64,000 nt of DNA from Pleurodeles waltl (Eukaryota; Chordata; Amphibia; Caudata; Salamandridae), in assembly GCF_031143425.1 (NCBI RefSeq), contig NC_090444.1, positions 1,316,895,324-1,316,959,323 of the forward strand. The letters are read 5' to 3'. Of this stretch, positions 12,931-23,215 are shown piece by piece. How positions within the stretch are numbered: position 1 is the first letter of the stretch; the number at the start of each line of letters is the position of its first letter. Under the pieces are notes generated by a model that ran no database searches, was not told the origin of the DNA, and saw nothing but the letters and a program-made list of their open reading frames with translations. The position numbers were made by a program, and so were the translations under genes.

Positions 12931-14577
12931 ATGAGCAGCTCAGAGGAAATGGTTATGGAGCTCAATCTCACCCCTTACCTCCATCTGGGGATGGGAAAGT
13001 TAGGGACCCTCTGCAGACAGAAAGGGATTAAAACAGGGTCCAACCCTACCAAGGTCAAGCTCCAAGAGCCCTTAGCAGAGTATACAAGGGACCACCCTGC
13101 TGAGGAGGAAGACCTCCCCCAAGATAGGGAAGATGTTAGAGATGAGGAGGTTGAACTCTTGCCTCCTCACCTAACTAGGGAGATCAGGTCCCAAAGGCCC
13201 CTGTCTCCAGATAGTGCTCACAGGATCTGGATCTTCCACAGGAGAGTCCAGTTCCTCTGGGAACATTGAGGGCAGCCTCAATGAAGAAGACCCCCTTTTA
13301 GCAAGGATGGCCAAAAGATTAGCTTTGGAGCAAAAGCTCCTATCTACAGAGAGGGAGAGAGCAGAAATGGACTTAGCACTCATTAATAGTGGCAGAAATT
13401 TAAATAGGGTCAGAGAGCATTCTGATGTCCTAAAAATCCCCAAAGTGATCGTCTCTAAATATGAAGAAGGTAATGATATCACACAGTGGTTCACAGCTTT
13501 TGAGAGAGCTTGTGCAACCAGAAAATGAAACAAATCTCAATGGGGAGCTCTCGCTTGGGAACTGTTTAGTGGCAAATGTAGGGATAGGCTCCTCACACTC
13601 ACTGGTGCAGATGCTGAATTCTATGACCACATGAAGGCTACCCTGAGAGAGGGCTTTGGATGCATCACTGAGGAGTATATCATTAGATTCAGGGGGGGGA
13701 TCACAAAACCTCAAGACAGTCCTGATTTGATTTTGTAGACTACACAGTGAAAACTGCTTCAATGAAAAGTTGCATCACTCTCTGGAAGACCTAGGTCCAA
13801 TTTCTCCCCAAGAGTTGGGAAAGAAGGCAGACCATTGGGTCAAGACTAGGGTGACCAAGACTTCCACCTGGGTGACCAAAAGAAAGGGGGTACAAAGCCT
13901 CCCCAGGGGATGGGTGGTGAGACATCTAAGGACAAAAACAAAGTCTTCACAAGGGCCCCAAAAACTTGCACAGGAGGGTGTGCCCCGAGCCCCTTCACAG
14001 TACTCACTTGAGTACAAGGGTAAAAACTTTGATCCCAAAAAGGCCTTGTGCCACAACTGTAACCAGCATGGACACCAAACCGGAGACTTGGCCTGTCCCA
14101 AAAAGATTCCCCCTAGCACTGCTCCAGTTAGTGCTGGTATAGCCAATCTCCAGGTGGGATCAACTGTGTGCCTAGAGCAAATCAGGATCCACACTGAAAC
14201 TACTTTAGCCTCTGAGGGTGGGGTAGATGTTGCCACACCTGTAGTCTGGCCCTCTAACATGCAAAACTACAGGCATCACCTCTTGATAAATGGGACAAAG
14301 GCAGAAGCCCTGGGAGATACAGGTGCCAGTGTTCCCATGTTGAGAGAAACTGGTTTCCCCAGAACAGTATTTGGCTGGACAAACATATCCAGTTACCAAT
14401 ACTGATAACGTGACTAAGGTCCGCCCCCATGACTATGGTGACCTTAGAATGAGGAGGAGTTACTGGCCTGAAACAGGTAGAAGTCTCTTCTGCAATCCGA
14501 GTGGAATGCTTGCTGGGGAATAATCAGGAGTTCTCAGCTTGGGCTGAGGTAGAACTCAAAATCCATGCAGCCATGCA
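12931..14577 (+). pseudogene. Gypsy gag and start of protease, frameshifted
   Basis: ATG at 12931 opens an acidic N-terminal region. The frame shifts near 13215-13269 into the 13214-13528 frame, which holds a coiled, charged stretch and ITQWFTAFERAC. The capsid continues in another frame (FYDHMKATLREGFG, then EEYIIRFR). This resembles the Gmr1-type capsid from which the vertebrate SCAN domain derives, as I recall that family. The 13770-14405 frame has a zinc knuckle (CHNCNQHGH, then C six residues after the H, against the usual four) and a protease active-site motif, LGDTGASVPM, at about 14308-14340. The sequence breaks off at about 14577 where LTR sequence begins. At least two frame changes make it non-functional. 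Confidence 0.8.
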
Positions 14578-16421
14578 AGTTTCTGACCACATGGGGTGAG
14601 AGCCTTTGTGCTCTCTGGAGCCAGAAACAAAGCCTGCACTGGGTGGAGGTGCTTCATACCTCCCCCCTGCAGGAACTGTAACACCTGGTGGTGAGCCTCA
14701 AAGACTCAGTCCTCTTGTTACAGTGCAGCAGGGCACTCCAGCTAGTAGAGATGCCAGCCCCCTCGACAAGGCAAGTTCGACTGGAAAATTAGGGAAAACA
14801 AAGAGGAGTGAGCACTTCAGCTGGGACCAACCCTAAGGTGTCCAGAGCTGAAGAGACCCACCCCCCCCCTTGCAAAATTCTCCATCTTGGTCTTCAGGAC
14901 AGGGACCAGTAGGGATAGGTCTGTAGCCCCATCCCCAAAAGGAGTGGACATCGGCAGGGTGTATTCACCCTCACCTCAGGGACAGCAGCCATTGGCCACT
15001 GCACCCAGACCCCTAGAACGCTCCCAAAAATCCTGGATTTAACGGCTCTCCTGAACCTAGCTTGTCAGATTCCAGGCAACCTCAAGACGAAGAAAGAAGA
15101 AAAGAAGGACTGCTAAGCCTGCAGGGAAGAATAAAGACACCAACTAACTTGAACCAGCCCTACAGGCTCCAGATTCTTATGCCCTGCAACCAAAAGGCGA
15201 CATCCTTCAGGACCACCGACCTCTTAAAAGCCTCAAGAGGACTGCCTACATCCCAGAGGACCAAGATCTCCTGTGGACAGCGGCCCTGTTCAGAAAGAAA
15301 CACCAGTAAAGGACTCCAGAACCGCCCCGAATCCGATTGTTTGGTCCATTCTGCACCCGACGCCCACGCCCCATGTGGCCGAACCGACTAGAGCTGGACC
15401 CCAGGCGATTCTGACCTAGTGTCTACCCTGGGTTAACCCCACCTGTTCAACACGACGTTGCCTGCAGTCCAAATCCAGAGGACCCACCTGACCGCAACAG
15501 AACCGGACAAAGACTCTTGACGCCAACATTTTCCCCTGCATCCACAGCGCCCTGGCCTTGGGGAATTCAGACCTTTGGTGCAGCAATGTCCAGCAGCGGC
15601 CCCCCCTTCTTATCCAGACGTTGCTTTTCTGGAACCAACCCCCTGGACTTCGCCTGCAGCATCTTTGTGACCCCCATATAGGAAAGCATTGGGAGCCTGC
15701 TGCTGTTTTTACACCTGGTAGCTGCAGTGCCACTGAAGGAGTGTGTTTGGTGCTGACCTGTGGCCCACCCTGGTGCTCCTCTAAACACCCCAGGTCTGCC
15801 CTCCGGAGATGTGGGTACTTAACTGCAAGCAAGCCTAATTCAAGTGTCCCTAGTCTTGATAGGTGCCCATGTTAATTCGACCTCAACTTTGACCTCTGCA
15901 CCCAGCTGGCCCTGTGTTGCTGGTGGTGGGTGTTTGGGTTAACTTCAACCCCAAACTGTGGACATCCTAACACCGGGGACTGGAACTGTAGGTCTTTTCT
16001 TCCCCCCCTAGAACTGTTAATGAAAATTGCACTGTCAAGTTTTAAAACAAATATTTGCTATTTATTTGCTATTTATTCAAATCATATAACTTGCCAAAAA
16101 AAGTGGTATTGATACATATGTTGGATACTTACTTGCAAATGTACTCACCTGCGACTTGAATCTTGTGGTTCTAGAAATAAAGTAACAAAATATATTTTTG
16201 CTATATTAAAACCACTGACCTGGAGTTAGCCATTGAGGCCTGTGTGTGTACAACAAATGCTTTGCAATACCCTCTAATAAGCCTAACTGCTCGACAACAC
16301 TACCACAAAGAGAACATTAGTATTACCTACTTTAGCCTCTGTTAAGCATCTGGGGAACCCCTAGACTCTGTGCGCACTATGTTTCATTTTAATATAGTAT
16401 AAACAGTGCCAGCTTTCTACA
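14578..16421 (+). repeat. 3' LTR of the Gypsy element, 5'-truncated
   Basis: It starts at TTTCTGACCACATGGGG, equivalent to about 11205 in the 5' LTR, and runs to CTACA at 16421. A polyadenylation-like AATAAA lies at about 16175. An insertion around 15150-15560 relative to the 5' copy (GCCTGCAGGGAAGAATAAAG and following) shows that the two LTRs differ by indels as well as substitutions. Confidence 0.8.
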
Positions 16422-16494
16422 CAAATGTTCTGCAAAATCTGCAGTCTTTAGGTTTACCGTTAGGATGCATGTAATAAATGGTGATCAGAGAATA
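16422..16494. other. Sliver of D2 between two insertions
   Basis: It follows the CAAAT duplication and ends at the left terminus of DIRS-D3. It contains GGTGATCAGAGAA at 16480-16492, closely matching GGTGATCAAAGAA on the far side of D3. Confidence 0.55.
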
Positions 16495-17020
16495 AGGATA
16501 AGTTACTTACCTGTAAATCCTAGTTCTCTTCCAGGGGTATCCTCATCAAAGTCAAACATTGAATATTCCCGCCCTTGTGCGGGGACCCCGGAGCATATAT
16601 AAAATACACATATATAAAGTATGAAATATGCACGAAAAATATATATAGCATTTTTAGTAGACTAATTTTCATACTAAACTCATATATACATGTGTAAAAC
16701 AGCAGTTCAGACTATAGTCATAAACAGGCTAAAATGCTTTATTTCTATGGAGTTTTCTTTTCTTTTTTTCAAATTGTTCTCAAAATTACAATAAGAGAAA
16801 AATATCTACCAAAACCACACCACTGAGCCTGGGGAAATCAGCAGTAGTAATCATCAGAGAAAAAAGATAAAAAACGACATTGAAAAACACTAGAGCATTC
16901 TTAGCCAATAGGCTGCATGCAGGTTAACACAGGAGAACCATAAAAACTTTGGCACCGTGCCTTTAAGACCCTGAGCACCTCCAGTATCCCACCATGCCTC
17001 AGGGGTGAAGGAGAGGTGAC
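16495..17020. repeat. DIRS-D3 left inverted terminal repeat
   Basis: AAGTTACTTACCTGTAAATC opens it. Its reverse complement lies at 22510-23035. The two copies differ mainly at the extreme ends, as in DIRS elements, where each end is copied from its own half of the internal region. Confidence 0.88.
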
Positions 17021-17146
17021 AGTTGGTTCACAGTTAGGTCAGTACTTTTTTACGGTGACAAGCTGTGTAGCCGATCCGAAAGATAGTGTGTCCTGCACTT
17101 CTAGGAGACGTGCGTCCGGGGAGGAGGGTGGGTGGTTTATGACTTT

Positions 17147-17262
17147 GATGAGGATACCCCTGGAAGAGAACTAGGATTTACAGGTAAGTAACTTATCCTT
17201 CTCTTCCAGGGGATCCTCATCAATAGTCAAACATTGAATAGATTAGCAAGCCCATCCCTTGA
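17147..17262. repeat. DIRS-D3 internal complementary region
   Basis: 17147-17207 (GACTTTGATGAGGATACCCC through GGTAAGTAACTTATCC) is the reverse complement of the left end. 17208-17262 (TTCTCTTCCAGGGGATCC onward) is the reverse complement of the right end. The outer ends differ (GGGGTATCC left, GGGGATCC right), and each half of this region carries the matching version, so both assignments are clear. Confidence 0.88.
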
Positions 17263-17303
17263 CTCTGTGGACTGTCCAATAGAAGTGCAGGAATAGATAT
17301 GTA

Positions 17304-19667
17304 TCATGCAAACAAATTTCTCAGAGAGGCTTGCCCAACTTGGGCGTCTGCTCTTGCATCTGAGTCCAAACAGTAATGTCTAGTAAATGTATGTACAGAC
17401 TTCCATGTAGCAGCCTTACAAATTTCAGATATTGGAACATTATTAAGGAGGGCAGCAGTAGCTGCTTTTCCTCTTGTGGAATGCGCTTTAGGTCTAGCAA
17501 GTAGTTGTATGTTAGCCAACTGGTATGCATTAACAATACAAGAAACTATCCATCTTGATATGGTTCGTTTAGATGCTGCCTCTCCCGTTCTCACATGACC
17601 ATAATTTATAAACAAATGGTTGGAATGTCTAATCAACTTTGTTTTATCCAAGTAAAATTTTAGCACTCTTTTCAGATCTAGAGAGTGCAACGCTTTCTCT
17701 GCCGGAGTCTCCGGATTGGGGAAGAAAGTTGGTAGAGAAATAGTCTGATTGATGTGGAATTCTGACACCACCTTCGGTAGGAATGATGGGTGAGTTCGCA
17801 GAACTACTCTATTGTCGTGAAAGACTGTGTACGGTTCTTTGGAGGACAAAGCCTGAATTTCACTGACCCTCCTTGCGGAAGTAATGGCTACCAAAAAAGC
17901 CGTCTTCCACGTAAGGTGTTGCAAAGAGGCTTTTTGTATAGGTTCGAAAGGAGGGCCCATAAGTTTTGACAGTACTATGTCCAGCTCCCATGGAGGGGAG
18001 GGTTTCCGAATGGGCGGAAAAACTTTTTTCAAACCTTCCAAGAAATCCTTGACTATTTGTTTTGTAAAGAAGGATTCCTGAGAAGGTGACTTACGATAGG
18101 CTGTAATGGCAGATAAATGTACCTTAACAGATGATACCTGCAGACCGGATTTTGCCAGATGGAGTAAGTAAGACAATATGACCTCCTCCTGAGCCCGTAT
18201 GGGATTCTGACCTTGCTGACAGCACCATATGTAGAACCTCTTCCACTTAAACGTGTAAGAACGCCGCGTGGAAGGTCGTCTGGACTCCTTCAAGATGTTC
18301 ATGCACTCCTGCGAGAGCCCTAGGTGCCCATACTGCAGGAATTCAGGAGCCATGCTGTCAAGCTCAGAGAGGGTAGGTTGGGGTGCAGTACCCTGCCCTC
18401 CATCCTGCTCAGAAGATCCGGTCTGCACGGCAGCCTCCTGTGAGGTTGTTCCGATAGGTTGAGGAGATCTGTGTACCAGAACTGACAGGGCCATTGTGGA
18501 GCTATGAGAATCATTCTGGTGCTGGATCTGTAAAGTTTGTTGATCACTGCCGGTATGAGGGGGATCGGTGGAAAAGCGTAGAGAAATATCCCTGACCAGT
18601 CGATCAACAGGGCATTCCCTTGAGATCCCGGACGGTAGAACCTGGACACGAAGTCTGGGCATTTCTTGTTTACCTCGTCTGCGAAGAGATCCAATTGAGG
18701 CCGACCCCATTGAGCGAAGATGTCTTCGACGACATCGCCGTGTAGGACCCAATCGTGGGCGTCCTCTAGGTGTCTGCTCAGGAAATCTGCTTCCACGTTT
18801 TGTTGACCTGGTAGGTGAACCGCTGTAAGCGACATTCCTCTGGCCAGGAGCCAATGCCAGATTGTTTGGGACTCCCGAGATAGGGGTAGGGATCTCGTTC
18901 CCCCTTGTCTGTTCAAATAATACATTGTGGTTGTATAGTCCGTTTGTATTAGGAGAGATTTCCCCTGAATCGATGGAGCAAAAGACTTGAGAGCCAGATG
19001 GACCGCTATGAGCTCCAGCAGATTGATGTGGTACTTCCTTTTGTTGTCGGACCACAGGCCCTGAGCTTGGAGGGGACCTAGATGAGCCCCCCATCCCTGA
19101 AGAGACGCATCCGTTACCAGAGTGTCGGATGGAATTACCTGGTGAAACGGAGCCCCTACTGACAGGTGAGGTCTGTGCATCCACCATCGCAATGACTGAC
19201 GTGCTGCTATCGGCAGCCGCACCCTGTCCTCCCAGCGACCTGTCCTTTGGCTCCAGTTGTTTTCCAACGCTTCTTGGAGGGGTCTCATATGTAGCCTGGC
19301 ATTCGGGACAATGAAAATGCAGGATGCCATGGAGCCCAGCAGAGATGTCACCTGACGGGCCGTGGGTGCGTCGGATTTTAACAGGTCTTGACACTTTTTC
19401 TTTACTGATAATAGTCGTTCCTCCGAAGGATACACTCTTTGGAGCTCTGTGTTTAGTATTGCTCCCAGGTAGTGGAGGTTCTGCGTTGGAGTCAAGGTGG
19501 ACTTTTGGTAGTTGACTTGAAGACCTAGAGACTCGAAAACCTTGAGCACAATGTCCCGATGGGTTCTCGCCTGCTCCGGAGAGGAGGCTTTCAGTAGCCA
19601 GTCGTCTAGGTATGGGTAAATGAAGATTCTTTGTTTTCGTAGATGTGCCGCTACCACTGCCACGCAT
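17304..19667 (-). CDS. DIRS-D3 tyrosine recombinase, open frame
   Basis: A 787-codon open frame. The recognisable enzyme is its last 340 or so residues: core-binding part from about residue 440 (APEFLQYGHLGL, then STRRSYTFKWKRF), first catalytic Arg in ARRVSEIQALSS, HSTRGKAATAALL (HxxR box) and HTFTRHYCLDSD with the candidate nucleophile Tyr, ending about 30 residues later. YRs of this class cut and rejoin DNA and probably integrate the circular DIRS DNA. The first 440 residues lie over the RT frame in the -1 register, are Ser/Arg/Pro-rich and match no domain I know. The true start is therefore uncertain and may be near 18480. It ends at TAA/TGA upstream of the internal complementary region. 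Confidence 0.82.
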   Translation of the reverse strand: MRGSGSGTSTKTKNLHLPIPRRLATESLLSGAGENPSGHCAQGFRVSRSSSQLPKVHLDSNAEPPLPGSNTKHRAPKSVSFGGTTIISKEKVSRPVKIRRTHGPSGDISAGLHGILHFHCPECQATYETPPRSVGKQLEPKDRSLGGQGAAADSSTSVIAMVDAQTSPVSRGSVSPGNSIRHSGNGCVSSGMGGSSRSPPSSGPVVRQQKEVPHQSAGAHSGPSGSQVFCSIDSGEISPNTNGLYNHNVLFEQTRGNEIPTPISGVPNNLALAPGQRNVAYSGSPTRSTKRGSRFPEQTPRGRPRLGPTRRCRRRHLRSMGSASIGSLRRRGKQEMPRLRVQVLPSGISRECPVDRLVRDISLRFSTDPPHTGSDQQTLQIQHQNDSHSSTMALSVLVHRSPQPIGTTSQEAAVQTGSSEQDGGQGTAPQPTLSELDSMAPEFLQYGHLGLSQECMNILKESRRPSTRRSYTFKWKRFYIWCCQQGQNPIRAQEEVILSYLLHLAKSGLQVSSVKVHLSAITAYRKSPSQESFFTKQIVKDFLEGLKKVFPPIRKPSPPWELDIVLSKLMGPPFEPIQKASLQHLTWKTAFLVAITSARRVSEIQALSSKEPYTVFHDNRVVLRTHPSFLPKVVSEFHINQTISLPTFFPNPETPAEKALHSLDLKRVLKFYLDKTKLIRHSNHLFINYGHVRTGEAASKRTISRWIVSCIVNAYQLANIQLLARPKAHSTRGKAATAALLNNVPISEICKAATWKSVHTFTRHYCLDSDARADAQVGQASLRNLFA

Positions 19668-20142
19668 TTCGAGAAAACGCGTGGGCAGATTTCAGGCCGA
19701 ATGGTAGCACCTTGAACTGATAGTGCTGTGAGGCTATCTGGAAGCGCAGGAATTTCCGATGCTTGGGAACTATCGGGATGTGAAAGTATGCATCCTGTAG
19801 GTCGATGGAGCACATCCAGTCTCCCTGATGTAGCTGAGGGAAAATCTGGTGAAGAGCCAGCATCCTGAACTTTTGCTTTTTTATGTACTTGTTCAGTAGC
19901 CGTAAGTCCAGAATTGGGCTGAAAACGCCCTCTCTGCCTTTTTTCGCTACCAGAAAATAACGGGAGTAAACCCCCTTCCCTCTGTGCGCGAGTGGAACTT
20001 TTTCTATTGCCTTCTTTCGTAAAAGGGCGAGCGCCTCTTTGCGCAATAGGCTGACGTGAGACGGACTGCATTTGGCTGGTGGCAAGTGCGGTGGAGGTTG
20101 CTGGAAAAGAAGAGAGTAGCCATTCTCAACAATGTTGAGCAC
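18320..20142 (-). pseudogene. DIRS-D3 RT-RNase H-methyltransferase, one frameshift
   Basis: The RT begins in the 20142-19651 frame (VYSRYFLVAKKGREG, DLQDAYFHIPIV, LPFGLKSA). It continues in the 20071-18320 frame after a single-base deletion near 19683. It then shows YPYLDDWLLKA with the intact catalytic YxDD, RNase H motifs (LVTDASLQGWGAH, LLELIAVHLALK, IQTDYTTTMYYLN) and a C-terminal methyltransferase-like domain (QLDLFADEVNKKCPDF, LYAFPPIPLIPAVI). This is the standard DIRS polymerase order. Apart from the deletion and the stop it causes, the frame is long and motif-complete, so the damage looks recent. It overlaps the YR frame by about 1.35 kb. Confidence 0.88.
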
Positions 20143-20156
20143 CCATTTGTCTTTTG

Positions 20157-22353
20157 CTATAGCACGCCACTCGTGAATAAAGTCTGTGATACTTCCCCCC
20201 CACCGGAGTGGTGCACAGTGTTAAGGGAAGCGAGTCCCCATTGTTTAGCTGGCGCTTTGGGTGTGGACTGTTGTGGTCTACTTGACCCTCGTTCCCTCGT
20301 GGCCTTACGAGACTGGAAAAGCGGGCGTCCTTGCCTCTGCTGTGGCCTCTGGGACCAGTGAGGGGTTTGAACCCTCTGCTGGAAAGGGCGCCTGTCATAA
20401 GGCCTATACCTTCGACTGAAGTCCTTCTTCCTCTCCAGGCCTACTGCACTCATGGTGTCCATTTCCGTCTTCATGCGCGCCATTTCTTCATCCGTATGGG
20501 TACCAAACAGCGAGTTCCCGTTGAACGGAAGATTTAGGATACGCTGTTGTGCTTCCTGTTTTAATCCAGACAGTCTCAACCAGGAAGACCTTCTTGCACA
20601 GATCCCATGTGCGTACCCATGTGCAGCTAAGTCTGCCCCATCTGCTGCTGCGCTGATGACCTGGTTGGAGACCAGACATCCCTCCTGAAGGATCTCTTGG
20701 AAGTCCTGCCTGTCCTCTCTAGGTAACTTTTCTGTGAACCTGTTCAGAGAGTCTCACAGAGAATGGTCATATCTGCCTAGGAGTGCAGACACGCTGGAGA
20801 CCATCATAGATGCCGCAGTGCCGCACATTTTTCTCCCCAGAGAGTCTAGATGTCTGCTCTCCTTGTCCGGTGGGACAGTGGAGGATGATGCTACTGAGTG
20901 AGTTTTTCGGGCTGCGGCCAATATGACTCAGTCCGGCGGCGGATCCGTTCTGAGAAATAAAAGGGTCTTGTTCAGGCGCTTTATATTTTTTCAAAATCCT
21001 AGCAGGAGCCGATTTGAGGGTGGCTGGCGCTAAAAAGGTGTCCATGGTTGGTTGCAACAGACCAGGCACTAGCGGCAGTAGCTTTTTCGAAACCGTTCTA
21101 TGCTGTAGAGTCTCAAAAATGACTGATGAGGAGGTTGATGGTTCTGGAACCTCTATATTTAGCTTCTGTGCTCCCCTAACAAGCACCTCATTAAAAGTAG
21201 TGATGTCGTCCACCAGTGAAACCCTAGCTGGTGGAGAATCTGTTAAGGTGGGGGAGTAACGTCTGACAGATGACCCTGACGATGACCATGAAGGCGACCT
21301 TCTGTGTCTTGATCTTGACCTAGATCGTCGCTGGGAATGTGACCTGCTGCGAGATGCTGTAGCAGAGCGGCCAGGCCTCACGGTTGGCTGGCGAGAAGCA
21401 GAACGAGCCCGTCCTGCCCGCGTTGTCGGTGATGGTGTTCTCGGGAGAGAGGCAGTAGGAGAGTACATCCTTGAATACTGCGAGTCCGGGGAGGCCGTTG
21501 GTCTATTAAGGCTCTCCAACCATCTTGGTGACAAATTGATGGGTGAGACATGCCCCGACGATGCCGCTCTCGACCGAGATGAACCACTTCTTATGGAAAC
21601 CACTGGAGATGGAGTGGTCTTATCCGCTGGAGGAAGCCGATGCTCTGCTCCCTGCAAGACAGGTAAAACCTGCGTCGACGTCGACAGCCGCAATGACGCC
21701 GAAGGGAGCGCCGCCGGTTCTTGCCTCGACGTGGAGTGCCTCGACGTGGAGTGTCCTGACGTCGAACGGCGATCTCTGGACCGCGACCTGCTCACCGTCG
21801 TGTGCCTCGACGTTGAGCGGTGGGCAGTCGGCGGCGGATGCCCTCGCTCTCGCCGTTGGGGCGATTTCGGCGTCGCCCTTCTTGACGTCGAGGGCCGCGA
21901 GGCCTTCGGCGGCGAATGAGCATGCCGGTGATGGCTCGACGTCGATCGGTGGGTTGCCGTCGATCGGTGGGTTGCCGTCGACGGAGATAAGCCCCTGTGG
22001 TGGCCATGTTCTCTCAACGTCGTATCCTTCGACGTCGGTCCGGTCGCCGTCGACGGCGATCTATGACGGTGAGATGGTGGCAGCGACGACGTTGACGAGG
22101 AACAAACAGGTATCTTCCTACCTGCTGACGTCGATCTAGCCTGTCTCTCCTGAGACTGGCTTGTTGGCTGCCTGGGAAGCGAAGAGGATGATGTTTTCTG
22201 CCTCTCATGAAGCCTGATCTTCTCCCTGTCCTTCAGAGTTCTTTTTGACATGTTCTTGCAAGTGTCAGGGCAGTGACTCTGAGGCAAGCACACAATGCAG
22301 AGAGTGTGTGGATCTGACTGGGCCGCCTTCTTCCCACAGGAAGGGCATTTCAC
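20157..22353 (-). pseudogene. DIRS-D3 gag-like ORF1 with RS-rich domain, broken near its 3' end
   Basis: From ATG at 22353 the first 470 or so codons are open. A Cys-rich N-terminus (CPSCGKK, then CIVC and CPDTC) leads into a long Ser/Thr/Arg/His-rich tract with repeated RSTSTHRST-like units. A true RS stretch at about 21265-21365 (SRSRSHSQRRSRSRSRHRR) follows, then an acidic segment. A frameshift near 20930 and a stop at about 20752 interrupt the C-terminal half. That half is still readable to 20157, with NLPFNGNSLFG and DTMSAVGLERKKD, matching D11. ORF1 of DIRS elements is taken to be a nucleocapsid-like structural protein. Confidence 0.78.
21943..21982. repeat. Short tandem repeat in D3 gag
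   Basis: GTCGATCGGTGGGTTGCC is repeated twice in tandem and encodes a repeated THRSTA-type peptide. Confidence 0.75.
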
Positions 22354-22509
22354 AAAAAGTGAAGGTATTTTTCAGTCAGGAAAAGATTTCCAGACTCAGA
22401 CAATGATGTTCGATGTCGAGTAAAGGTGGAAAAAACGCTGTTCTGAAGTATTTTTCTTAGAAAAACTGAGAGCTCAATGCTCCAGGATCCTCTCAGAAGA
22501 AGCCGGAAA

Positions 22510-23035
22510 AAAGAACTGACCTAACTGTGAAACAACTGTCAACTCTCCTTCACCCCTGAGGCATGGTGGGATACTGGAGGTGCTCAGGGTCTTAAAGGCA
22601 CGGTGCCAAAGTTTTTATGGTTCTCCTGTGTTAACCTGCATGCAGCCTATTGGCTAAGAATGCTCTAGTGTTTTTCAATGTAGTTTTTTATCTTTTTTCT
22701 CTGATGATTACTACTGCTGATTTCCCCAGGCTCAGTGGTGTGGTTTTGGTAGATATTTTTCTCTTATTGTAATCTTGAGAACAAATTGAAAAGAAAAAAA
22801 AAAACTCCATAGAAATAAAGCATTTTAGCCTGTTTATGACTATAGTCTGCACTGCTGTTTTACACATGTATATATGAGTTTAGTATGAAAATTTGTCTAC
22901 TAAAAATGCTATATAAATTTTTCGTGCATATTTCATAGTTTATATATGTGTATTTTATATATGCTCTGGGGTCCCCGGACAAGGGCGGGAATATTCAATG
23001 TTTATGACTTTGATGAGGATCCCCTGAAAGAGAAA
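22510..23035. repeat. DIRS-D3 right inverted terminal repeat
   Basis: This is the reverse complement of 16495-17020, ending CCCCTGAAAGAGAA. It lies upstream of gag and would act as promoter and leader of the element transcript by analogy with other DIRS elements. Confidence 0.87.
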
Positions 23036-23215
23036 TGAGGTGATCAAAGAAACGTCTTTTTTTTCAGTAGTGCCGTTTGGTTAGAAAGGGCTTTTTTGTC
23101 GACTGACATTAGAAAGTCAGTCTGAAGCAACTCTCATGGAAAGTCTGCTTACGTCCAAAGCTATGATGAAAATATCTATCAGAATAGAAAAAGACTCACC
23201 TGAGGTAATTTAAAT
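23036..23215. other. Sliver of D2 to the right of D3
   Basis: It starts with GGTGATCAAAGAA and leads into the D2 right inverted repeat. There is no readable frame. Confidence 0.45.

Larger units (their letters stand above)
10457..16421 (+). mobile_element. Ty3/Gypsy LTR retrotransposon, internally deleted
   Basis: It begins TGTAGGAAAG at 10457 and ends TTTCTACA at 16421. CAAAT flanks it on both sides (10452-10456 and 16422-16426), the 5-bp duplication made by integrase. Order: 5' LTR 10457-12663; TGG-initial primer-binding region from 12665; gag 12931 onward; zinc knuckle; start of protease. A jump at about 14578 then leads into the middle of the 3' LTR. RT, RNase H, integrase and the first part of the 3' LTR are deleted. 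It is antisense to ZNF292. Confidence 0.88.
16495..23035 (-). mobile_element. DIRS-type retrotransposon D3, structurally complete
   Basis: Left inverted repeat about 16495-17020 and right inverted repeat about 22510-23035 are complementary over roughly 520 bp with few differences. The shared blocks include CATGCATGCAGCC-type sequence, the CACCCCTGAGGCATGG stretch and AAAACAGCAGTTCAGAC-type sequence. An internal complementary region lies at 17147-17262. Minus-strand coding is in the order gag, RT/RNase H/methyltransferase, YR. The YR frame is open; RT has one single-base deletion; gag has a frameshift and a stop. It lies inside D2. Confidence 0.92.

Noticed and set aside
16422..16494. Idea that D3 is the direct neighbour of the Gypsy element as one composite
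   Set aside because: The Gypsy element has its own target duplication, and D3 has its own complete ends. A 70-bp remnant of D2 separates them.
21700..22140. GTCGAC-rich tract considered as a CRISPR-like or satellite array
   Set aside because: The repeats are irregular and encode the low-complexity Ser/Thr/Arg gag domain; there is no regular spacer pattern.
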